A stretch of DNA of 64,000 nucleotides from positions 36,829 through 100,828 of the forward strand of contig DAIDAC010000005.1 in NCBI GenBank assembly GCA_027310825.1. Direction: 5' to 3'. This document shows positions 50,315 to 57,981 of this stretch, piece by piece. This stretch comes from Candidatus Micrarchaeaceae archaeon (GTDB lineage Archaea > Micrarchaeota > Micrarchaeia > Micrarchaeales > Micrarchaeaceae). The notes under the pieces are model-generated. The model ran no database searches, was not told where the DNA came from, and saw only the letters and a program-made list of their open reading frames with translations. The position numbers were made by a program, and so were the translations under genes. How positions within the stretch are numbered: the stretch's first letter is position 1; each line of letters opens with the position of its first letter.

Positions 50315-51421
50315 ATGGCGACTTCCACTGCAGCGCTAAGCCCAGATGACGAGGAAATTCTTCGTTTTATCGAGAGTGCAAAGCCGAAAATCTATGTTGT
50401 TGGAACAGGAGGCAGCGGAAGCAACACAATAACAAGGCTTGCCAGCATTGGAGTGCAGGGAGCTACGCTGATCGCAATGAATACTGATGCTCCTCACCTT
50501 GTCAAGACCAAGGCTGAGAGAAAACTCCTTTTGGGAAAGAAAATAACAAAAGGCCTTGGAGCCGGCTCAGACCTGAGAATGGGTGAAGAGGCTGCTCTGG
50601 AAAGCAAAGACGAGATAAAGCACCTTCTCGGGGATGCACAGCTTGTGTTTATAACATGCGGCCTGGGCGGTGGAACAGGAACAGGATCGATTGGAACAAT
50701 TGCACAGATGGCCAGAGACGCTGGTGCGATCTGCGTGGCGATTGTGACATTGCCTTTCTCGAGTGAAGGCAAGACAAGGATGAAGAATGCGCTGGAGGGG
50801 CTTGCAAAGCTGAAGAAGTACACCGACACTACGATAATAATCCACAACGACAAACTGCTGTCTGTTGCACCTGACCTTCCGCTCAACATGGCGTTCAGGG
50901 TTTCTGACGAGGTTCTCGCCGGTGCGACAAAGGGCATAGTCGAGATGGTGACAAAACCTGGCATGGTTAACATTGACTTCGCAGACCTCAGGAGCGTGAT
51001 CAAGGATTCTGGTTATGCAGTAATCGGCAGCGGAGAAGGAGTAGCGACCTCGAGCGGAACAAGCAGAGCGGTCGTTGCCCTCGAAAACGCTGTTAAGAGC
51101 CCGATGCTAGATGCAGATCTTGGCACTGCGAAGAAAGCTCTTGTCAACATAATCGGAGGCGATAGCCTGACGCTCAGAGAAGCGGAGAGCGTATTCCAAG
51201 AAGTGGCCGGACGAATAAGCGGAGATGCATTGTTGAAGTGGGGCGCAAGAATCGATCCAGACATGCAGAAAGATGCGCTCAGAGTCATGCTTGTCGTCAG
51301 CGGAGTCGAGTTTCCGGAGTATACAGATGGCAGTCTCGCGAAGAAGATAAAGCAAGTGGAGGAAATCGACCTTGATGAAGTCTTCGAAGAAGAGCTCGCC
51401 GGCAGAAGCAGAAAGAGATGA
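50315..51421 (+). CDS. ftsZ: Cell-division GTPase FtsZ
   Basis: A tubulin-like protein that forms the division ring. GTGGSGSNTITRL, NTDAPHL and the tubulin signature GLGGGTGTGS form the nucleotide site; PLNMAFRVSDEVLAG and NIDFADLRSV carry the T7 region. The C-terminal tail is short and acidic then basic (EEELAGRSRKR). The 368-residue length is normal for archaeal FtsZ. Its stop is directly against the convergent CYTH gene. Confidence 0.95.
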   Translation: MATSTAALSPDDEEILRFIESAKPKIYVVGTGGSGSNTITRLASIGVQGATLIAMNTDAPHLVKTKAERKLLLGKKITKGLGAGSDLRMGEEAALESKDEIKHLLGDAQLVFITCGLGGGTGTGSIGTIAQMARDAGAICVAIVTLPFSSEGKTRMKNALEGLAKLKKYTDTTIIIHNDKLLSVAPDLPLNMAFRVSDEVLAGATKGIVEMVTKPGMVNIDFADLRSVIKDSGYAVIGSGEGVATSSGTSRAVVALENAVKSPMLDADLGTAKKALVNIIGGDSLTLREAESVFQEVAGRISGDALLKWGARIDPDMQKDALRVMLVVSGVEFPEYTDGSLAKKIKQVEEIDLDEVFEEELAGRSRKR

Positions 51422-51796
51422 CTATTTTCTAATCATCGTTACATAATTTTCTTTTATTGGTTCAGTAAGACCCAGCAGCTCTGCGGCTTTCGCTGCGCCT
51501 GCTTCGTTGCTGTCTCTGTATCTGAGTTCTACGTAGTCGCCCAATCCTTCAACTTTGTCGAGATGTATTAGCACTCCGTTGAGTTCGTACACCGTTCTGT
51601 GCTTTGAGATTGTTGTGGTGACACCCCCGAAAAGTGTTACGAGTTGCTCTTCTATCTCCGGGTCGCCGAGCGGAAATTCCAATCGTGCCTGTCTTCTGTG
51701 CGGCACTCCGTGCGGCGGGCCTTTGTAGCTGAAAATTGTTGTTTTGCCCTCTTTCCTTAGCCTGAATTCCTCTCCCGTTTGCTGGAAGTTGGTTCC
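51422..51796 (-). CDS. C-terminal CYTH domain, out of frame with the gene at 51757-53127
   Basis: This stretch lacks its own normal start and encodes the rest of a CYTH domain. Reading on past the C6 run (51797-51802) with one extra base joins 'QTDEYINPP' to 'GTNFQQTGEEFRLRKEG', then KHRTVYELNGVLIHLDKVEGLGDYVELRY and a final helix. This is the order of class IV adenylate cyclase/thiamine-triphosphatase-like CYTH domains. It therefore appears to be the 3' part of the upstream gene, separated by a one-base deletion that is real or a sequencing error. A GTG at 51706 could start a 94-residue fragment, but this is unlikely to be functional alone. Confidence 0.75.
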   Translation of the reverse strand, partial: GTNFQQTGEEFRLRKEGKTTIFSYKGPPHGVPHRRQARLEFPLGDPEIEEQLVTLFGGVTTTISKHRTVYELNGVLIHLDKVEGLGDYVELRYRDSNEAGAAKAAELLGLTEPIKENYVTMIRK

Positions 51797-53127
51797 GGGG
51801 GGTTGATGTACTCGTCTGTCTGCCTGAATTCTCCGATTCTCAGTGCGCCTGCAGCAATTATCTTGGCTTCTGTGATCCCTTGTAGCCGGTACTTTATCTG
51901 GTTGTCGAAATGTTCTGCCTTGCTCGCCTCTATGTGCGGATTGTAGCTTGTGCTGACTATTATGTCGGCGTTCTTCTTTGTCGGATCGACATATTTTCTC
52001 TGCATTGGAAGAGCAGTGCCCAGGAAATATTTTAGTGCTCCTGCCGGTGTGAAAGTTGGCCGCTCCTTCATGTCGCGCAGTATCCTTCTGACAATCTGAT
52101 CCCAGATTCCCGTCTCAAGGAATATCTTTACATCTGCAAGTTCGATTATCGGGCTTGAGAGCGCGTGAAGCCCTTCTACGATCACAAACTCGCGCGGGTA
52201 TCTCGGTTCCCAGTTCTTCGGATTCTTGTTGTCGAAGCCGTAGCTCGGTATCAGTATTGGCTCGCCAGCCTTGAGGTCGCGTATGAGAGACGCCGCCAGC
52301 TTTAGGTTGATTGCGCCTTTCTCGTCGAAGTTTGTCCTTGTTTCGTCTGGCCTGTAGAACATGTCAAGCGATATGCTGGTCACTCTTTCGCAGAATGGCC
52401 ACTCCAATCTTTTCACCCAGAACCCCTTCCCCGATGCGGACGGCCCCGCAACCGCAACAACAACACATTTCGACCCGGAAGAAAAGCGCTTCGAGTCTAT
52501 CAGCGCGACCGCTTTTTGCAAACCTTCGTCGAAACCGCACGTGATTTGCTGCTTCGGCTTTCTCATCAGTTTCTGGAGTTTTTCGTCTTGTGGAAGACCC
52601 TCTACAGCAAGGCGGCGGCCTTTGTATCTGCTGTCATTTGTGACCTCTGGGCCAAACCAGCTTAATGGGCGGAATGCGCGATATTCATCTTCGTTTGCAA
52701 ACTCGACTTCTACAGTAACAAGCCCTTTTAACTTTCCTGAAAAGATGTCGAGTTCTATTTTTCTTTCATTTTGATAAAGCACATACCTGGACTTCTCGAT
52801 GGTTCTGCCATTTGCCTCGCGAAGGCCCCTGTGGAATTTTGCTTCGTCGATTTCTTCTTCATCTTCGCTGCGGAGGGCTCCTGGCCCCAGCTGTGATTTA
52901 AGCGGCGCTTTGAGTGTTTTTACGAACTTGCCGCCCTCTTTTCTCACTCGTTCCTCAGAGCCGTCCTTGCCGACTTTGACGTAAACAGTTAAGATAGAAA
53001 TCGGTGTGGTTTGCGATAACCCTTCCGGCAGCCTTTTGACAAGAAACTTTCTTTCGAGTTCCCGTTTGGCAGGCATTCTATTCGCAAGAGAGATGCCTTG
53101 AGGAGCAGATATTTCGGTAGTAGCCAT
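51757..53127 (-). CDS. CYTH domain fused to a uridine-kinase-like P-loop domain (frame-shifted at its 3' end)
   Basis: Residues 20-180 form a CYTH (triphosphate tunnel) domain with the ExExK signature in RELERKFLV, then RVRKEG, ELDIF and VEVEF. Residues 215-415 form a uridine kinase/phosphoribulokinase-like domain with Walker A GPSASGKG (228-235), SLDMFYRP and VIVEGLHAL. A second CYTH domain begins at about residue 425 but is cut by a frameshift after INPP, leaving an aberrant 11-residue end. Plant TTM1/2 phosphatases have a similar kinase-CYTH fusion. The activity may be tripolyphosphate or nucleotide hydrolysis; the substrate is unknown. Confidence 0.82.
   Translation of the reverse strand: MATTEISAPQGISLANRMPAKRELERKFLVKRLPEGLSQTTPISILTVYVKVGKDGSEERVRKEGGKFVKTLKAPLKSQLGPGALRSEDEEEIDEAKFHRGLREANGRTIEKSRYVLYQNERKIELDIFSGKLKGLVTVEVEFANEDEYRAFRPLSWFGPEVTNDSRYKGRRLAVEGLPQDEKLQKLMRKPKQQITCGFDEGLQKAVALIDSKRFSSGSKCVVVAVAGPSASGKGFWVKRLEWPFCERVTSISLDMFYRPDETRTNFDEKGAINLKLAASLIRDLKAGEPILIPSYGFDNKNPKNWEPRYPREFVIVEGLHALSSPIIELADVKIFLETGIWDQIVRRILRDMKERPTFTPAGALKYFLGTALPMQRKYVDPTKKNADIIVSTSYNPHIEASKAEHFDNQIKYRLQGITEAKIIAAGALRIGEFRQTDEYINPPEPTSSKRERNSG
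51797..51802 (-). other. C6 run at the frameshift point
   Basis: On the coding (minus) strand the sequence reads ATCAACCCCCCGGAACC. Seven C residues instead of six would restore one open frame of about 568 codons across 51422-53127. A homopolymer is the expected place for either a sequencing indel or a phase-variation or programmed slippage site. Confidence 0.75.
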
Positions 53128-53164
53128 TCCACCACATATGGCTCTCCACTAAAAATATTTAGCT

Positions 53165-53578
53165 TTATGCGATTGAGTAGCGCTCTGAAAGGAATCCCTT
53201 TCTGATTCTTTTCTGTTTTAGTAACTTTTCGACTGCTGTGGTGGCAGCCATTTTGCCCATTGAGGTTGCCTCCATTATGTCTTCGATCGATGCGCGCCCT
53301 TCTGTTCTGATTATCCTTAACGCTGCAAGGGTCTCGATGCTGTCTTGCCTGTCTATGTACTGCCGCAGGTTTTCTCTTATTATCGGAGCGTTGTCAGGTT
53401 CAGGAAAATCGATAAACTCTATAGTAACTTTTGCCTTTGGCTTCATATCTGGCGGAGCTGGCTTTCGCAACACAATATCTGTGCATGGTTGCGGTGCGCT
53501 TCCTGGCGCTATCGGTGTTGCTCTCCATTGTGGTTGAGAGTTGCTCCTCTGGGGTATAGGTACAGGTCTATAAGTCAT
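53165..53578 (-). CDS. Small protein with a C-terminal winged-helix domain
   Basis: A protein of about 137 residues. The first 45 residues are Pro/Gln/Arg-rich and probably disordered, a middle segment has VTIEFIDFPEP, and the C-terminus (about 80-137) resembles a winged helix (TLAALRIIRTEGRASIEDIMEATSMGK, then AVEKLLKQKRIRKG). The function is unknown; a DNA-binding role is likely. GTG at 53587 overlapping the eL24 stop (GTGA) is an alternative start. It occupies the place where ndk usually follows eL24 in archaea. Confidence 0.6.
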   Translation of the reverse strand: MTYRPVPIPQRSNSQPQWRATPIAPGSAPQPCTDIVLRKPAPPDMKPKAKVTIEFIDFPEPDNAPIIRENLRQYIDRQDSIETLAALRIIRTEGRASIEDIMEATSMGKMAATTAVEKLLKQKRIRKGFLSERYSIA

Positions 53579-53583
53579 AGAAT

Positions 53584-53787
53584 TCACTTTTTGGTCGTCG
53601 CCTCTTTCGGTGCCGCTTTCGCAACCTTTGTTGGTTGCACAACTAGCTTTCTGTTAATCTTTCTTCCCATTATGTAATGGTTGTTGTAGCACTTACTTGA
53701 ACAGTAATATGAAATGTCTCCGTTCTTGTAGATGAACATGGTGCCGGTTCCGCGTGGTATGTCCTTTGCGCAGTTCGTGCATTTCAT
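53584..53787 (-). CDS. rpl24e: Ribosomal protein eL24
   Basis: A 67-residue zinc protein of the large subunit. The Cys pairs are CTNCAKDIPRGTGTMFIYKNG and YYCSSKCYNNH, followed by a Lys-rich tail. It lies 13 bases downstream of eS28, in the conserved eL7(L7Ae)-eS28-eL24 order. Confidence 0.95.
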   Translation of the reverse strand: MKCTNCAKDIPRGTGTMFIYKNGDISYYCSSKCYNNHYIMGRKINRKLVVQPTKVAKAAPKEATTKK

Positions 53788-53800
53788 GAAATCACGTAAT

Positions 53801-54106
53801 TTACTTTACCCTTATCTCTTTTGCCTCTTTGCTTGTGTCCGGCAATCTTATTATGTCGCCGACCTTTGCTGGGCCCAGCATGTTCCTTCGAATTATTCTG
53901 CCTTTGTCCTTGCCTTCGAGTATTCTGCAGGATACAGTGTAGATTTCACCGTATATGCCTGTCTTGATTCCCTCTCTTATCTCGACAATCTCTGCAAGGA
54001 AGCCTGCGAAAAGCGGTTGGTCCTGCTGTTGCTTCTGTTGCGGCGCTGCTATTGGCGCTGCTGCTGGTGCAGGTGACTGTGGTTTTTGTGGCTGCTCGTC
54101 CGCCAT
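53801..54106 (-). CDS. rps28e: Ribosomal protein eS28 with an N-terminal extension
   Basis: Residues 34-101 are the eS28 OB-fold core (IYGEIYTVSCRILEGKDKGRIIRRN, then GDIIRLPDTSKEAKEI). The first about 33 residues are a Gln/Pro/Ala-rich extension not usual in archaeal eS28 (about 70 residues). It lies in the L7Ae cluster, 13 bases after L7Ae. Confidence 0.93.
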   Translation of the reverse strand: MADEQPQKPQSPAPAAAPIAAPQQKQQQDQPLFAGFLAEIVEIREGIKTGIYGEIYTVSCRILEGKDKGRIIRRNMLGPAKVGDIIRLPDTSKEAKEIRVK

Positions 54107-54119
54107 GTTGATCAGTTAA

Positions 54120-54602
54120 TTAAGCCTTCTTTGCCTCTGCTGCCGGTGGTTTTGGCTTTGGCGCTTCCTTCTTCGGAGCTGGTGCGGCAGGTGCTGCTGC
54201 AGGCTTCGCTTCTTTCTTCTCCGCCTTTGCTTCGCCCCCGCTTCTTCCCGTTGTCTTTGCAATCACGTCCTTTATCGCGTTTGCTGCACCCCCTTGGTTC
54301 TCGACTGCTGCTGCAGTGCAAGGGACATTCATCCCTATTGCCTTTCCGAGATCCATCTTTGTTGGTACAAATGAATAAGCGATCTTCTTCTGTTCGCACA
54401 GCTTTGGTATGTGGACGACCACCTCTTCAGGCTCTACGTCCTCTGCGATCACAACAAAGGTAGCGAGTCCGCGTTCTACGCTCTTCGTTACCTCGTTCGC
54501 TCCCTTCCTTACGCTGCCGCTCTGCTTAGCCAGCTGCAACGCTTCCAAAGTCTTTGCCGCCACTTCTGGCGATACCTGTAGATTGACATACGATTTTGCC
54601 AT
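54120..54602 (-). CDS. rpl7ae: Ribosomal protein L7Ae (eL8), kink-turn binding
   Basis: L7Ae binds kink-turns in rRNA, C/D and H/ACA guide RNAs and RNase P. The core is residues 1-122: GANEVTKSVERG is the RNA-contacting loop, with FVVIAEDVEPEEVVVHIPKLCEQ and VPTKMDLG. A Lys/Ala/Pro tail of about 38 residues follows, unlike the usual tail-less archaeal protein. ATG 54602 is the start; an ATG-less extension upstream has no similarity. Nop5 at 8181 would be its partner in C/D particles. Confidence 0.93.
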   Translation of the reverse strand: MAKSYVNLQVSPEVAAKTLEALQLAKQSGSVRKGANEVTKSVERGLATFVVIAEDVEPEEVVVHIPKLCEQKKIAYSFVPTKMDLGKAIGMNVPCTAAAVENQGGAANAIKDVIAKTTGRSGGEAKAEKKEAKPAAAPAAPAPKKEAPKPKPPAAEAKKA

Positions 54603-54699
54603 ACAAAACACCGTCGGTTTCCTTCATTCAGTATTTGGCATTTGCCCATACAAGAAGAACAGACTGTAGATAGCTATTTGGCACATGTCTATTTAAAGC
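54603..54699 (-). promoter_or_regulatory. Promoter and untranslated leader of the L7Ae operon
   Basis: A minus-strand TATA box (GCTTTAAAT, 54691-54699) lies about 90 bases before the L7Ae ATG, giving a leader of about 65 bases. That is long for this window. L7Ae autoregulation through a leader kink-turn is known in Sulfolobus. I see CTGAATGAAGG near 54623-54633 but no clear kink-turn. Confidence 0.4.
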
Positions 54700-55254
54700 T
54701 TACTTAGTTGTGGAAGCGTGCCCCTTTTCATGCCCTAGTTCGAGCTCCTCTGAAGCAAGAAGCCCTCCGACCAGTATTCGTTGTTCGTTACGGTCGTGCC
54801 TTAGGTTTGGTAGACGATGCTGCCTTGCCTTTTTCACCAAGACGTCGAACATTATTGGTACGTCTATTTCATCGAGATGTTCATCCCCGATTATCGGACT
54901 CATTGCTTCCCAAAATCCCGGCAAGTTTTGTATCTGCTTTGTGTCTATTTTGAGAGTGTAGAATACCGATGTGTCAGAAGAAGAATACCTGTCGCGTGGT
55001 GGTGCCAACGCGCTAAAAGCGTGAAGAGTTCCATTGACTTCGTTTGATTCAGGCACTGGCGTTGTGGCTATCGCCGATATGCCGACCTTCGCCATATCTT
55101 GTACAGCGTTTATGACCATGGGTTCGGAAACCTGCATTAGGTCCGCAACTTCTTTGCTTGTTGCCCTGCCGTAGTACGCATAAAGTGACATAACTACACC
55201 AATCTGCGTTGGTGTAAACGCTGTTTCGTGTGATTTCGTTGGCGCTCTCGACAT
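54700..55254 (-). CDS. Winged-helix hypothetical protein
   Basis: A 184-residue protein whose residues 12-60 resemble a MarR/TrmB-type winged helix (FTPTQIGVVMSLYAYYGRATSKEVADLMQVSEPMVINAVQDMAKVG). The rest is mixed with no clear motif (KARQHRLPNLRHDR is basic). It is probably a transcription regulator. It has its own TATA box (minus strand, 55283-55295) about 35 bases upstream and is divergent from the double-cupin gene, which it may control (inference). Confidence 0.6.
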   Translation of the reverse strand: MSRAPTKSHETAFTPTQIGVVMSLYAYYGRATSKEVADLMQVSEPMVINAVQDMAKVGISAIATTPVPESNEVNGTLHAFSALAPPRDRYSSSDTSVFYTLKIDTKQIQNLPGFWEAMSPIIGDEHLDEIDVPIMFDVLVKKARQHRLPNLRHDRNEQRILVGGLLASEELELGHEKGHASTTK

Positions 55255-55353
55255 AAACTCACAGGAATCCGTCAGTCTTTCGGGTATTTATAGCTTTCTC
55301 GATGGTGATGCGACAATGCAGAGCCTTTTATACATTGCAAATAAAGGCACATT
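55255..55353. promoter_or_regulatory. Divergent promoter region, winged-helix gene and cupin gene
   Basis: The minus-strand TATA box AGCTATAAATACC is at 55283-55295. The plus-strand TATA box CCTTTTATAC (55324-55333) lies 25 bases before the cupin ATG (leaderless). The latter is flanked by a weak inverted repeat GCCTTT/AAAGGC (55323-55328 and 55343-55348). Confidence 0.5.
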
Positions 55354-56103
55354 ATGGCGTTAGCAGAAAGGAGTCCTTCTATAGTAAATACACTGAGCCT
55401 GCCGACTGCTTACAATGTATGCAACCAAACCCTCAGAGAGGTTTGCAAGGCCGATGGCTTCAGCGTGGCTCACGTCAGAATGGAGCAAGGAGCGACCTCT
55501 TTGCTGCATGTCCACAAAGCTTTCTCTGAAATATACTACATACTCAGAGGAAAGGGCGTGCTCTACGCCGGCCCGAACGCATACCACGTATCAGAAGGAT
55601 CTTATCTTGTCATTCCTCCAAAGACCCCGCACATGCTCGAGAACACAGGATGGAATGCGCTGAGCCATCTAGTCATAGCGGCGCCGCCTTTCAATGCTCA
55701 AGACGTAATGCTTCTGGAAGAAAAGAATTATGCAAGGCCAGCGCCGACTGAATTGCTGAGAAGAAACAACAAGATTGTAGCGCTGGATGGGGCTACAGTT
55801 ACAGAATTGCTCACAGAGCAGGAGCAGCAGCTTACAAAAGTGAGTCTGGCGATCGGAGAGCTTGAAGCCCAGAGGAAGGCGCACCCGCATATTCACAACG
55901 AAGCAGAAGAGGTCTATTATCTGCTCGACGGAATCGGCACAGTGACAGTTGGAGAAACCACCGGCACAGTTGGTGAAGATCATCTTGTTTATGTGCCAAG
56001 ACACAGCAGGCACGCTTTGGAGAACAGGGGAACAGTGTTGAGGTTGCAAGCTCTCTGCATTTCTTCTCCTCCTTATAACGACAGAGATTTTGTGCCGGGA
56101 TAA
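55354..56103 (+). CDS. Double-cupin protein
   Basis: A 249-residue protein with two cupin-2 domains. The first has HVHKAFSEIYYILRGKGVLYAG and VIPPKTPHMLENTG; the second has HPHIHNEAEEVYYLLDGIGTVTVGE and VYVPRHSRHALENRG. Both keep the metal-binding His/Glu/His set. Bicupins include dioxygenases and sugar-phosphate isomerases, and no substrate can be assigned. It is convergent with the sodium:solute symporter. Confidence 0.85.
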   Translation: MALAERSPSIVNTLSLPTAYNVCNQTLREVCKADGFSVAHVRMEQGATSLLHVHKAFSEIYYILRGKGVLYAGPNAYHVSEGSYLVIPPKTPHMLENTGWNALSHLVIAAPPFNAQDVMLLEEKNYARPAPTELLRRNNKIVALDGATVTELLTEQEQQLTKVSLAIGELEAQRKAHPHIHNEAEEVYYLLDGIGTVTVGETTGTVGEDHLVYVPRHSRHALENRGTVLRLQALCISSPPYNDRDFVPG

Positions 56104-56106
56104 TAA

Positions 56107-57645
56107 TTAACCGGTGACGTCGACTTCCTTGATTATTCCCGGTCTGCGGGCGCCAGCCAAGTTTATCACTCCAGACAGCACTAGCGCAACTACGAGGTTT
56201 ATCGCCAGTGATATTATCCCTATGTAGATAGGGCCGAGAGGGGTTGCAAACGAAGATGCCTTCAGCGCGGCGAAGTTGTTCGCCTCCAATGTTAGCCATA
56301 TTCCTGCCGCTTCTCCTGCAAACCAGCCAAGAATCAGCGCCTTCCAGTCAAGCTTATGCGTGAATAGGCCAAGGAACACTGCTGGAAGTATCTGCAATAT
56401 GATTATGCCGCCGAGAAGCTGCAGCTGTATTGCATATGTGAGCGGTGCTATGAACACGAAGCCGAGAGCGATGAACTTCAATGCGGCGGAAAACCACTGC
56501 GCGAGACGCGTCTCGTTTTTCTCTGTCATCTTCGGCTTGAATTCCTTGACGACATTTCTTGCAAGCAGGTTTGCACCTGCGATTGCCATCAGCGCAGCTG
56601 GCACCATGCCTCCTACGAATATCCCAAGCAGGCAGATTCCGGCTAGCCAGCCAGGAAGCATTGTGACGATCATTGCTGGAACTGTCAGAAGGCCGTTTCC
56701 TGTCGCCTTGACTATGGAAAGCGCTCCAGGCACGGCATAGACCATTATTCCAAACAGTGCGAGCGCTGCAAGTCCTACAGAGTATATCGGAAGGACAGAC
56801 AGGCTTCTTCTTAGCGTCTTCACGCTGTTTGAGGAGAGGCTTCCGTTTATTATGTGCGGGTAAAGATACAGGGCCAGAGCGCTGCCTAGGAACAATGTGA
56901 AGAATGACGACACGATGTTCTGCGGTAGCGTTGAATACGGCAGTGCGGCTGCGGCGCCTTTCGCCGTCGTTATTGCGTTGAAAGCGTTGGTGAATCCGCC
57001 GAAGTACATTATGCCTGCGATTATTACGACAATCACAGTAAGGAATATCAGAATGTCCTTGAACACAGAGCCGAGAGTGACGCCCCTAAGCCCGCTTGTG
57101 AATGTAAATGCTGCAAGTATGATGAATGCAACGACAAGCGCAACTTCTGATATCAAAGTCGAGTTGGCGACGCCATACAGCATAGTTACCAGCACTGCCT
57201 GCATGCCTGCTATCTGGAGTGCTATGTATGGAAGAAGCGAGACAACGCCGGTTATCGCCACTATAATAGAAAGCGCTTTGCTGTTGAAACGCGCCTTGAC
57301 AAAGTCTGAAGCGGTCACGAAGTTAAACTTCTTTGCAATCCTCCAAAGCCTCGGCATTGTCAGCAGCGCGATGGCGAATGTTATCGCTACGTATGGCACT
57401 GCAAAGAATGCGGTTGAACCGCTGGCATAAGCCAATGATGGAACGGCCACAAAGGTGTAAGCCGTAAACACGTCGGCGCCGATTAGGAACCAGCTAAGAT
57501 ATGGGCCGAGCCTCCTTCCGGCAAGTCCCCACTCGTAAAGCTTGTTGAGGTTGCCCTTTCTGAATCTGCCGCCGTAAAAGCCAAGCAGCGAGAATATTAT
57601 GAACAGAATGATGAAAATTGCAATTCCAAATATGTCTAGCAGCAT
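56107..57645 (-). CDS. Sodium:solute symporter (SSS family)
   Basis: A 512-residue integral membrane protein with about 13 hydrophobic segments, matching the SSS family (PutP, PanF, acetate permease). It starts IFIILFIIFSLLGFYGGR, and the GLAGRRLGPYLSWFLIGADVFTAYTF segment is the family's TM2 region. LTSGLRGVTLGSVFKD-like FTSGLRGVTLGSVFKDILIF is conserved in the sodium site helix. The substrate is not predictable; carboxylates or amino acids are likely. The DUF3311-like gene lies 4 bases upstream. Confidence 0.92.
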   Translation of the reverse strand: MLLDIFGIAIFIILFIIFSLLGFYGGRFRKGNLNKLYEWGLAGRRLGPYLSWFLIGADVFTAYTFVAVPSLAYASGSTAFFAVPYVAITFAIALLTMPRLWRIAKKFNFVTASDFVKARFNSKALSIIVAITGVVSLLPYIALQIAGMQAVLVTMLYGVANSTLISEVALVVAFIILAAFTFTSGLRGVTLGSVFKDILIFLTVIVVIIAGIMYFGGFTNAFNAITTAKGAAAALPYSTLPQNIVSSFFTLFLGSALALYLYPHIINGSLSSNSVKTLRRSLSVLPIYSVGLAALALFGIMVYAVPGALSIVKATGNGLLTVPAMIVTMLPGWLAGICLLGIFVGGMVPAALMAIAGANLLARNVVKEFKPKMTEKNETRLAQWFSAALKFIALGFVFIAPLTYAIQLQLLGGIIILQILPAVFLGLFTHKLDWKALILGWFAGEAAGIWLTLEANNFAALKASSFATPLGPIYIGIISLAINLVVALVLSGVINLAGARRPGIIKEVDVTG

Positions 57646-57649
57646 GGTA

Positions 57650-57844
57650 TCACTTCGTGTCGATAAGATAAGCAGCTATCAGGAACAGGATGGCCGAGAC
57701 TGGCAGCATTAACATCTGGAACCAGTAGAAGAACGGAAGCCCTCCCCATTGCGGGTTTACCACATTGTAGAACGGCACGTCGAAGTATACTGCAAAAGGT
57801 ATCAACAACAGTATAGCTGCAACTATTGTCTTCGTTCGAACCAT
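57650..57844 (-). CDS. DUF3311-like small membrane partner of the symporter
   Basis: A 64-residue protein with two transmembrane helices (about 5-21 and 40-61) and the motif VVNPQWGGLPFFYWFQ between them. Small DUF3311 proteins typically precede SSS transporters in one operon and may be an accessory subunit. The ATG at 57844 lies about 33 bases after the TATA element in the inverted repeat upstream. Confidence 0.82.
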   Translation of the reverse strand: MVRTKTIVAAILLLIPFAVYFDVPFYNVVNPQWGGLPFFYWFQMLMLPVSAILFLIAAYLIDTK

Positions 57845-57854
57845 ACAATCGTTG

Positions 57855-57882
57855 TTTTATAACTAAAAAGAAAGTTATAAAA
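57855..57882. promoter_or_regulatory. Inverted repeat embedding a TATA box upstream of the symporter operon
   Basis: TTTTATAAC (57855-57863) and GTTATAAAA (57874-57882) are perfect 9-bp arms around a 10-base A-rich loop. The right arm gives a minus-strand TATA about 33 bases before the DUF3311-like gene. The element could be an operator, or simply paired promoters. The plus-strand gene purH has its own TATA-like AGCATAAATAC at 57942-57952. Confidence 0.5.
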
Positions 57883-57981
57883 GGTTTTGCAAGGGGAGAA
57901 GCACAAGGGTTTGCGCTACGTCTCGGAATAAAAAGAGGATAAGCATAAATACCGAACCGGGCTAATCGCTTCTGTGAGTCT

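Noticed and set aside
54620..54640. C/D-box RNA or kink-turn in the L7Ae leader
   Set aside because: A CTGA and a partial C-box-like segment are present but a proper RUGAUGA/CUGA pair is not, so no RNA gene is called.
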